Source: an uncultured bacterium
GTDB taxonomy: Bacteria > Actinomycetota > Coriobacteriia > Coriobacteriales > Coriobacteriaceae
DNA length: 45,584 nucleotides
Assembly (NCBI GenBank): GCA_905215445.1
Contig: CAJMPZ010000011.1
Coordinates: 1-45,584, forward strand
Direction of reading: 5' to 3'
In this document: in pieces, positions 25,569 through 32,485 of the stretch
Position numbering within the stretch: position 1 is the stretch's first letter
How the letters are laid out: each line of letters opens with the position of its first letter
Program-made: the position numbers and the translations under genes
Notes under the pieces: model-generated
Told to the model about the DNA's origin: nothing
The model's input: only the letters and a program-made list of their open reading frames with translations
Database searches by the model: none

Positions 25569-26447
25569 TTACTTGTCGTGAAGGGCGGTGCCGAGGAAGT
25601 CGGCGTCGAAGGGCACGGCTTCGGCAAAGACATAGTCGCCGTCGCTGGCGATGAGCAGGTAGTTCTCCTCGCCGCCGAACTCCGCATCGCCACAGGGGAC
25701 CACCCAGACATGGGCGAATACCTCGAGTGCCGTGGCAGCGCAGTCGCGCAGGAACGTCACATCGCTCCCCTCGTTTGTGCTTACGATATTGGCAACGTAG
25801 ACGCCACCGACATTTAGGCTGCCCCGCACCAAACGCAACGCCTCAACCGTCGCCAGCTCGCGTACGGGCCCGGCACCGCCAAAGCAATCGCTCACGACCA
25901 CGTCGTAGCGACGATGACCAACACTCGTCACGCCCAGATAAGAGCGAGCCTCAGCGGTTATCACCCGCAGGCGATCGCCCGCCGTGCACTCCAGCTCGTC
26001 CAGATAGAACCAGCGGCGCGCCAGGCGCGTAATCTCTCCGTCATACTCGATGACGTCCATGCGCAAGCCCTCGTGCGACATCAGCGCGAACTTGGGATAG
26101 GCAAACCCGCCGCCACCCAGCATAAGCATGCGGTTGATACCGTGACCATAAGCATCACGCATCGCATCCTCGGACTCAAACACGTCGTCAAACGCACGAT
26201 AGTACGCAAAGACGGGCTCCGCCCAACGCTCACCAACGTAACTTGCGCTTTGGTAGACGCTGCCTTGCACCAACACGCGAATCTCGTCGCCGCCCTCATC
26301 GTGCACGCGTTTCACACGCGCCAACCCATTGCGGGTTCGCGCAACCTGCAGACAGGCAGCACGAACAGCGACAGCGGCCGCACCAAGCGCCGCGGCTCCC
26401 AGAGCAACGCCGGCAACGACGCCGGCAGAAACACTCGGCTTGTTCAT
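25569..26447 (-). CDS. Spermidine-synthase-like methyltransferase-fold protein with N-terminal helix
   Basis: A 292-residue protein. One hydrophobic alanine-rich helix (about residues 8-30) precedes a spermidine synthase/SAM methyltransferase fold. The glycine-rich loop MLMLGGGGFAYPK, the acidic strand MDVIEYDGE and the YDVVVSDCFGG strand are visible. The helix is either a membrane anchor or an uncleaved signal, which is unusual for true spermidine synthases. Key polyamine-site residues are not obvious, so the substrate is uncertain. It begins directly after the elp3 stop, with AAGGAG six bases before the ATG, so it forms a two-gene operon with elp3. It converges on the Shango-like operon. 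Confidence 0.78.
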   Translation of the reverse strand: MNKPSVSAGVVAGVALGAAALGAAAVAVRAACLQVARTRNGLARVKRVHDEGGDEIRVLVQGSVYQSASYVGERWAEPVFAYYRAFDDVFESEDAMRDAYGHGINRMLMLGGGGFAYPKFALMSHEGLRMDVIEYDGEITRLARRWFYLDELECTAGDRLRVITAEARSYLGVTSVGHRRYDVVVSDCFGGAGPVRELATVEALRLVRGSLNVGGVYVANIVSTNEGSDVTFLRDCAATALEVFAHVWVVPCGDAEFGGEENYLLIASDGDYVFAEAVPFDADFLGTALHDK

Positions 26448-28355
26448 CTAGAGCTCCTTTTGCAGATAGAGTCCATGATCGTAAAAACCCAAATGGCGAT
26501 AGTACTCGCGCGTACCAATCGCGCTGATCACGTTGATGCGCGTATAACCCGCATCCCGGGCAATCTCGCACGCACGCTCTACGAGCAGACGCCCCAACCC
26601 ATGGTGCTGGGCTGCCTGGCCTTGATACCCCACGCGCGCCGCCATGCCATACACGTGTACCTCGCGAATCATCGCCTCGTCCGGCATCGTCAGCAACTCG
26701 TCCGCATGCGCGGCAACAAACGAATGGTCGGGCAGCGACAACCGCAAAAAGCCCGCGATCTTGCCCTGCGGCGTCACCCACTGCAAAAAGCGCTCGTGCG
26801 TCACCGGCGTCTCGTACGCCACCTCCTCATCAAGAGATAGCTCATCCAAGTCGGCACCCGCCGTGCTGATCTCGCGATAGCGAATCTCGCGCACCGTCGC
26901 ACCGTCACCCCGAGCGGCCAAGCGGTTTTCGACGAGCTGACGCAGGTTGGGTTTCTTGTTGCCCACCATAATGTCGTCGGAACTAAAGTCACGGATCATG
27001 CGACTGATGCGGCAGAACGCCGGCGTCACCACGATGTCGTCGGCCAGCACATCGAGCAGCTCTTCCTCAGTATAGGGACGCCACTCACCGCGCTCGTAGC
27101 AGCCCACCAGACGCGAGCCCTCGATGAGCGCACACGGGTAAACCTTGACCTCGTCGGGCATAAAGGCCCCTTCGGTCATAAAGCGTTCGTAGTCGCGCTT
27201 GTCCCCCTCGGGCGTGGCGCCCAGCAAGTTGAGCATAAAATGCGCGTGGATCTTAAAGCCAAACAGGCGCGCAAGCGAAAACGCCCGCTCGATCTGCGCC
27301 ACCGAAATACGACGCTCGTTGATATCGAGCAAATGTTGGTCGAGACTCTGAATACCCATCTGGATCTTGGTGCAGCCCAGGCAGCGGATAAGCGTGAGGG
27401 TCTGCGGCGTCACGGCATCGGGGCGCGTCTCGATAACGAGCCCCACCACGCGATGCTTCGCCGTCTCGTTGATGCGCTGCTGACGCTCAAGCTCCTCCAT
27501 CGTTGCTGTCTGCCACTCGGCAACCTCACCCCACGGCGTACCAGGGCCGTACAGACGACGCACCGCGCGGTTGTAGCCGCCCACGGCAGCATCCACACGC
27601 TCCTGCTCGTCGGCAACGCCAGCAGCAAGCTCAGCCTTGTCTGTCGCAATGCCGGCAACCCGATAGCGCTCGCGGCGCTCTGTTACCACCGGCGGCAGCG
27701 CATCGGCGGGAGCGTCATCGAGCAGGCGCCCCGCCTCGGCACGGCTGATGCCCGGACGCGCCAGCATGGGGTTGGCCGCCACGCCGGCGACGGCATCGTC
27801 ATTGAGCGCACGGAAAAGCTCCGACATAAACCACGTCTGATACCCTTGCGGATAGTCGCTCCAGGTGCCACCGAGCACGATGAGCTCAATCTTATCGGTT
27901 GCGTGCCCCATCTGCGAAAGCGCGGTCAGACGAGCGCTCACCTGCAGATACGGGTCAAAGCAATTTTGCTCCGCACGGGCGCACGCCGGCTCGGCGTGCA
28001 GGTAGCTTTTGGGCATGCGCAGATCGTTGGGACAAAACAGGCAATCGCCCGAGCATGGCCAGGGCTTGGTGATAACGGTAATGGTCGCCACGCCCGAAGC
28101 CGTGCGACGAGGCTTCATACGCAGCACCTGCAGCAGTCGACGTTCCAGCTCGGCATCGACATTCCACCCAGCCCAACGAGCCGGCTCCTCACGTTTTACC
28201 CGCTGGTAGAACGGCAGCAGACGGCGCTTGGCCAAATCGCGTTTGTCGGCACCCTCACGGCGCGCCTCGGCATGTATCAGTTTGACGAGCGCTTTGTCGT
28301 CCACGGTCTCGCCGCGACGCAGAGCCTCGAGTATGTTCAAGATAATCTGTTCCAT
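26448..28355 (-). CDS. elp3: Elp3-type tRNA uridine-34 modification enzyme (radical SAM/GNAT)
   Basis: A 635-residue Elp3 homologue. In the family it installs the carboxymethyl group on wobble U34 of tRNAs using a radical SAM domain and acetyl-CoA. Cys101, Cys105 and Cys108 (CSGDCLFC) bind the Fe-S cluster. VVGLVIETRPDAVT and MGIQSLDQHLL are core radical SAM strands. The C-terminal GNAT domain ends with GLGRLLVERACEIARDAG and YYRHLGF. The chain is about 90 residues longer than usual. The excess maps to residues 190-285, an Ala/Glu-rich helical insertion in the radical SAM domain just before NETAKHRVVG. It is first gene of the operon with the spermidine-synthase-like gene. Confidence 0.92.
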   Translation of the reverse strand: MEQIILNILEALRRGETVDDKALVKLIHAEARREGADKRDLAKRRLLPFYQRVKREEPARWAGWNVDAELERRLLQVLRMKPRRTASGVATITVITKPWPCSGDCLFCPNDLRMPKSYLHAEPACARAEQNCFDPYLQVSARLTALSQMGHATDKIELIVLGGTWSDYPQGYQTWFMSELFRALNDDAVAGVAANPMLARPGISRAEAGRLLDDAPADALPPVVTERRERYRVAGIATDKAELAAGVADEQERVDAAVGGYNRAVRRLYGPGTPWGEVAEWQTATMEELERQQRINETAKHRVVGLVIETRPDAVTPQTLTLIRCLGCTKIQMGIQSLDQHLLDINERRISVAQIERAFSLARLFGFKIHAHFMLNLLGATPEGDKRDYERFMTEGAFMPDEVKVYPCALIEGSRLVGCYERGEWRPYTEEELLDVLADDIVVTPAFCRISRMIRDFSSDDIMVGNKKPNLRQLVENRLAARGDGATVREIRYREISTAGADLDELSLDEEVAYETPVTHERFLQWVTPQGKIAGFLRLSLPDHSFVAAHADELLTMPDEAMIREVHVYGMAARVGYQGQAAQHHGLGRLLVERACEIARDAGYTRINVISAIGTREYYRHLGFYDHGLYLQKEL

Positions 28356-28375
28356 GACCCCATTGTAAAGGCAAA

Positions 28376-28405
28376 GGCGCCGGAGCCCGTCACGGCTCCG
28401 GCGCC
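28376..28405 (-). terminator. Terminator of the XRE-DUF4097 operon
   Basis: A perfect 12-bp stem GGCGCCGGAGCC/GGCTCCGGCGCC has a 6-base loop. On the minus strand it is followed by TTTGCCTTTAC, a broken T tract. It sits 48 bp beyond the DUF4097 stop. Confidence 0.8.
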
Positions 28406-28453
28406 TCCATCAAACAGCGCAGCTATGGTATATAAGTCTTCGATAACCGCCCG

Positions 28454-29356
28454 TCACTCTGAATCAAATGACATGTCGCCCGAACCGACCTCAAAACGAT
28501 ACGTAGCAGACTTATCGCCGTTATCGAATTCAAGATTCAAAATGGTCTCGCCGTCGTAGCCAAGCGGAAGGAAATCGCTCTCGAAGTCGCCGCTGCCCAA
28601 GGTAAGGCTCGCCTTAAAGCCCGTCGAGTTCGGAACCATCATCTCCACATCGCCCGAGCCCACACTCACGTCCATCGACTTCGCGGGGGCCTGGTAGAGC
28701 CCGAACGTCACATCGCCCGAACCGACCTCAGCACTGAGCGCATCAGTCACGCTGCCCGCAAACTCTACATCTCCCGCACCCAGGAAAAGGTCGAAACCAT
28801 CACAGGTGACACCGGCAATCTGCAGATCACCCGAGCCCACGTGCGCGTTGACTCCCTTCAGATGTTCGGCAACACGGCGCGGCAGCTCGACCGTAACTGA
28901 GCGATCGATTGCCTTACCGTCATCACTTCCAAACTGGGAAACCTTGAGCGTCGAGTCCTCGACGGATGCGATGTTCTGCGTCGCGGCCTTGGAGGCATCC
29001 ATACCATTGGCAACGCGTCCCCGCTCGATAACGCGAGCCTTGTTACCATCAATAACCTTGACGTCCACCGTAGCCGCATCGATATCGAAATCGAGGTAGC
29101 GAAACTCATCGGCATCAAAGGTCGTACACGAAAGCTGTTGAGGCCGAGCGGAATAGTTACCGCCATCGTTCATAAAATCGTCGTCATCAACCACATCGTC
29201 CATACCGGACAAGCCGGGTATAACATCGTCGAGATCCCACGGGCCATCAAAATGAATCAAAGTCCGCGAAACGCCAAAAACAAGCCCGATAATCAGTACA
29301 AACGCTCCGATGCCGACGCCCAGGCGCAGCTTGGATTCATGCGAAAGCTTCATCAT
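28454..29356 (-). CDS. DUF4097 family membrane-anchored beta-repeat protein
   Basis: A 300-residue protein. One membrane helix (about residues 10-31) is followed by an aspartate-rich linker (DDVVDDDDF) and an extracellular DUF4097 beta-solenoid. The solenoid shows six near-regular turns containing GSGD-type corners: VGSGDLQIAG, LGAGDVEFAG, VGSGDVTFG, VGSGDVEMM, LGSGDFESD and VGSGDMSFD. The family is often paired with a membrane regulator and may sense envelope state; its biochemical function is unknown. Its ATG overlaps the stop of the upstream XRE gene (ATGA), so both proteins are made together. Confidence 0.88.
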   Translation of the reverse strand: MMKLSHESKLRLGVGIGAFVLIIGLVFGVSRTLIHFDGPWDLDDVIPGLSGMDDVVDDDDFMNDGGNYSARPQQLSCTTFDADEFRYLDFDIDAATVDVKVIDGNKARVIERGRVANGMDASKAATQNIASVEDSTLKVSQFGSDDGKAIDRSVTVELPRRVAEHLKGVNAHVGSGDLQIAGVTCDGFDLFLGAGDVEFAGSVTDALSAEVGSGDVTFGLYQAPAKSMDVSVGSGDVEMMVPNSTGFKASLTLGSGDFESDFLPLGYDGETILNLEFDNGDKSATYRFEVGSGDMSFDSE

Positions 29357-30075
29357 TCGTCACCTTCTTTGGCACATGGCTCAGCGGTGGCCGCGGTAGC
29401 CACGTCAGCATCAGGTTCCGCAGAAGTATCCTTCCCCTGGGCCCTGACCGCCACCGGTGCCGGACCAACCTGAATATCCCCACGCGCCCAATCACCATCG
29501 AGTGCACGCGCCACCCAGTGATAGATGGGAATCGTGAAGAAGATCAGCGCAGCAAAGGGGCAGGCACCAAACAGGAACATCAGTAAAAAGAACAGCAGCC
29601 AGCACACGGCCCAATACGGGAACGACTGGAACGGGCCCTTCACCGGAGTCGGGCCAACTGCGCCGCCACTCGTCGCCTGTGCCGTAGCGGCATTGGCGGC
29701 CTGCGCACTCCAGCTTGCCGCCTGCGCCGCCTTGGCTGCCGCGTCACTTGCCTGCGTTGCCGCCTCGGTGGCGCGCGCCGCCGCCTCATGGGTGCGGGCG
29801 CGCTCTGCCGCCTCGGCCTCGCGCTGACGAGCGCGGTCCTCGTTCTCAAACTCGATATCGTCCTCAATCTCATCGCTCGGATTGAGCAGCTCGTCCAGAC
29901 TCACACCATAGAGCTTGGCGAGCGAGATCAGGTTCTCGGTATCGGGCGAGCTCTCCGCACGCTCCCATTTACTGACCGCCTGGCGCGACAGCCCCAGCTT
30001 TCGCGCCAGCCCTTCTTGGCTAAAGCCCTTGCTGCGGCGAAGGTCGGCGAGCCGCTGCGCAGTTTCTACATTCAT
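29353..30075 (-). CDS. XRE-family regulator with C-terminal membrane domain
   Basis: A 240-residue protein. An XRE helix-turn-helix at residues 5-60 (LRRSKGFSQEGLARKLGLSR, then AVSKWERAESSPD) is followed by an acidic then alanine/glutamine-rich, probably coiled-coil region at about 72-138. Two adjacent hydrophobic helices follow at about 148-190, then a polar tail. The layout suggests a membrane-tethered transcription factor. Together with the coupled DUF4097 protein it could form an envelope-sensing pair. The start is the ATG at 30075 with TAGGAGGAACC; the longer frame to 30324 is not supported. A 13-bp palindrome upstream may be its own operator. Confidence 0.87.
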   Translation of the reverse strand: MNVETAQRLADLRRSKGFSQEGLARKLGLSRQAVSKWERAESSPDTENLISLAKLYGVSLDELLNPSDEIEDDIEFENEDRARQREAEAAERARTHEAAARATEAATQASDAAAKAAQAASWSAQAANAATAQATSGGAVGPTPVKGPFQSFPYWAVCWLLFFLLMFLFGACPFAALIFFTIPIYHWVARALDGDWARGDIQVGPAPVAVRAQGKDTSAEPDADVATAATAEPCAKEGDE

Positions 30076-30197
30076 GGTTCCTCCTATGTGATGCCAGCCG
30101 TGCCGCCGGACCGTTTTTGTTCTTAAGGCGCCTTGCACAGTTAAAAATCTATCCGCCACCGCCAAAAGCATGCCACCTATTCTAGTGAGATTTTTGA

Positions 30198-30210
30198 CAA
30201 CCGGCGGTTG
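30198..30210. promoter_or_regulatory. Palindrome CAACCG-G-CGGTTG, candidate operator
   Basis: A perfect 6-bp inverted repeat with a single central base lies in the divergent gap between the XRE gene and the methyltransferase gene, 123 bp upstream of the XRE start. It could be an autoregulatory site or chance. Confidence 0.3.
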
Positions 30211-30342
30211 CGGGTGCATATGAGCTGCGGAAATGTGTCCAAACAAAGCAATGACCCGTAGCTTGGTTGTCCCCGTTGCTGCGTTAACGGTAGTATGGTC
30301 GTACTGTTTATTCCGCACCGCCAACGGAGGGAGTTCCGCGCC

Positions 30343-31215
30343 GTGAACCGCGATTTCGCCTCATCGCTCATCCAGCTCAATAACACGTTCTATCGCGAGC
30401 ACTCCGCCTCCTTTTCCGATACGCGCCAAGCCCCGTGGCCCGGCTGGGTGCGCACCATGGACATCGCGCTCGAACAGCTCGACGTCGCCACGATCGAGCA
30501 TCCCGTCCGCGTCTTCGATCTTGCCTGCGGCAATATGCGATTCGAGAACTTTGCCGCCGGCGGCGCACTTGCCGCCAAGGGCGTCGATGGCGCAAACCCC
30601 TCGGCAGATGCCAGCTGCCCGTTTGAGTTCTATGGTGTTGACTCGTGTCAGGATTTGGCTATCGATGCGCACGGTCACGCCCTGCGCATTCCCAACCTGC
30701 ACTTCCAGGAACTCGACGTGCTTGACGCCCTTATGAAGCTCAACCCCGCCGAGACGCCCGACGTGCTTTTCGACGCCCCGCTCGCCGATATCTCGGTCTG
30801 CTTTGGCTTTATGCACCACGTGCCGTCGTGCGAGTACCGCGTACGCGTGCTCGACGCCCTGGTGCGGCAAACGCGCGCGGGCGGCATCATCGCCATCAGC
30901 TTTTGGGAGTTTATGAACGACGAGCGCATGGCGCGCAAGGCCGTTCGAGCCGAAGCCCGCGCCGAGCTCACCCCGCCGTTTGAGGGTTACGATTCCGCGC
31001 AGTTTGAAGCCGGCGACCACCTCATTGGCTGGCAAAACGACCGCCACGCCTACCGCTACTGCCATCACTTTGACGATCAGCAGATCACCGACCTGGTGCG
31101 CGGCGTCCGTACGTTCTACAAGAGCGGCGAGGTCCCCGTGCGCGAGCTTGAGCGCTTCCATGCCGACGGTCGCAGCGGCGAGCTCAACCGTTATGTGATC
31201 CTCAAGCGCCTGTAG
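30343..31215 (+). CDS. Class I SAM-dependent methyltransferase
   Basis: A 290-residue protein with a Rossmann methyltransferase core. Motif I is VFDLACGNMRF (57-67), the acidic end of strand 2 is FYGVDSCQDL, and ADISVCFGFMHHVP and TRAGGIIAISFWEFM mark strands 4 and 5. The order recalls Trm9/ALKBH8-type tRNA wobble-uridine methyltransferases, but motif I is ACGN rather than GCGNGK, so this is only a resemblance. A small-molecule substrate is equally possible. The GTG at 30343 is used with GGAGGGAG nine bases before it. It lies upstream of the trmB-like gene on the same strand, with a 118-bp gap that probably holds a separate promoter. Confidence 0.8.
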   Translation: MNRDFASSLIQLNNTFYREHSASFSDTRQAPWPGWVRTMDIALEQLDVATIEHPVRVFDLACGNMRFENFAAGGALAAKGVDGANPSADASCPFEFYGVDSCQDLAIDAHGHALRIPNLHFQELDVLDALMKLNPAETPDVLFDAPLADISVCFGFMHHVPSCEYRVRVLDALVRQTRAGGIIAISFWEFMNDERMARKAVRAEARAELTPPFEGYDSAQFEAGDHLIGWQNDRHAYRYCHHFDDQQITDLVRGVRTFYKSGEVPVRELERFHADGRSGELNRYVILKRL

Positions 31216-31333
31216 GCACCGACGACTCGCCGTCGAGCCGTACCGCATCTTTCGGGCAAATAATGCCCACCCCTTTTCAACCCATTGACGGAACGCGCAG
31301 CTATGCGTTCCATATTTATGACCAAGGAGCCTC

Positions 31334-32173
31334 ATGGGAGCCGTCCACGTTCGCACGCCTAAGAACTTTGTGCTCGAGGAGCGCCTGGAGCGCTACGCCG
31401 ATGCGATTGAGACGAACCCCGAGGCCTATGCCGGAGATTGGCGTGAAGCCTGTGCGCCAGTTGGCAGCAAGCCATTCGAACACCTTCACCTGGATCTTGG
31501 CTGCGGCAAGGGAACGTACCTTGTAGGGCGCGCGGCCCACGAGCCAAACACCCTCTTTATCGGTATGGACCAGGAGCCCATCTGCATCGCCTATGCCGCG
31601 CAGAAAATCTGCGAGCAGGAGCTGCCCAATGCGCTTGTGCTGCCCCGAGGCGCGGCATCGCTGCCACAGCTATTTGCCGCAGGCGAGTTCGATGCCATCA
31701 CCATTAACTTTCCCACGCCGCAGCCCAAGGCCAAGTACGCCAAAAAACGACTCGTCCATGTCGACCATCTGATACTCTATCGCCCGCTCTTTGCAGCTGG
31801 CGCCACCGTAACGCTGCGTACCGACAGCAAGCCATTGCGCGACTACGCCTTGGGGCAGTTTGCCGCGGCCGGCTACGATACACTTTGGGTAAGTAACGAC
31901 GTTCGCCGCGACCATCCCGAGCATCCCGAGACCGAATACGAATGCCGCACGCGCGAGATGGGTGCCGTCGTCTATGGCATCTGCGCCACGCCCGGTGCGC
32001 TGCCAACCGACGAACAGCTCGCGGCGGGCCGCGTGCAGGAACAAAGTCTTGCCTGCTACCTACCCAATAACCTCGATGAGCTCACCTATGTACCTCTGGG
32101 CATGGAAGAGGCCGTCGAGAACTTTAGAAACCGCACCCGCAAAGGCAAAAAGCGCCTTCCGCAGGAGTCATAG
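31334..32173 (+). CDS. trmB: tRNA (guanine-N7-)-methyltransferase family protein
   Basis: A 279-residue TrmB-family protein, expected to make m7G46 in tRNA. SAM motif I is LDLGCGKGT (53-61), then IGMDQEP and a TrmB signature INFPTPQPKAKYAKKRLVH at about 124-142. In most TrmB proteins that signature reads FPDPWPKKRHxKRR. Here Asp and Trp are replaced by Thr and Gln, which may alter substrate binding. A C-terminal extension of about 40-60 basic residues ends KGKKRLPQ. AAGGAG precedes the ATG. The divergence leaves open another RNA or small-molecule target. Confidence 0.82.
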   Translation: MGAVHVRTPKNFVLEERLERYADAIETNPEAYAGDWREACAPVGSKPFEHLHLDLGCGKGTYLVGRAAHEPNTLFIGMDQEPICIAYAAQKICEQELPNALVLPRGAASLPQLFAAGEFDAITINFPTPQPKAKYAKKRLVHVDHLILYRPLFAAGATVTLRTDSKPLRDYALGQFAAAGYDTLWVSNDVRRDHPEHPETEYECRTREMGAVVYGICATPGALPTDEQLAAGRVQEQSLACYLPNNLDELTYVPLGMEEAVENFRNRTRKGKKRLPQES

Positions 32174-32238
32174 GGGCTTTTGGCGGTCGCTACGCCAGCG
32201 AGCAAGCACAAATAGGCACCGATGAACGACCCTCAAAC

Positions 32239-32361
32239 CTAAGTGAGTAGACTTTTTAGCAATAGCTAAGCACAACCCGCATAGGAAGAAATAAAACCGC
32301 AGGTAGAGCCCTTGCGCAAAAGTCATGTGCTCGCGATATTGCAAAAAGTCTACTCACTTAG
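32239..32361. repeat. 123-bp MITE-like element with long terminal inverted repeats
   Basis: The ends CTAAGTGAGTAGACTTTTT (32239-32257) and its exact reverse complement (32343-32361) form a 19-bp terminal inverted repeat. The match continues inward as (A)GCAATA/TATTGC with one base bulged. The 123-bp element holds no reading frame, and its interior is not obviously paired. No clear target duplication flanks it. It fills the 312-bp gap between trmB and the helicase gene; the rest of that gap (32174-32238 and 32362-32485) shows nothing I can name except the presumed helicase promoter. Confidence 0.7.
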
Positions 32362-32485
32362 CTGACAACTGCACCAAACGGCTGAGCAGAACGCCCATTT
32401 CCTGCATTTTCTTTCGCGCTGGCGCCCCGCACCGCCGCTACGCCATAATGGATGGCGGACAAACGGCGAGAGAAAGTACCCCCAC

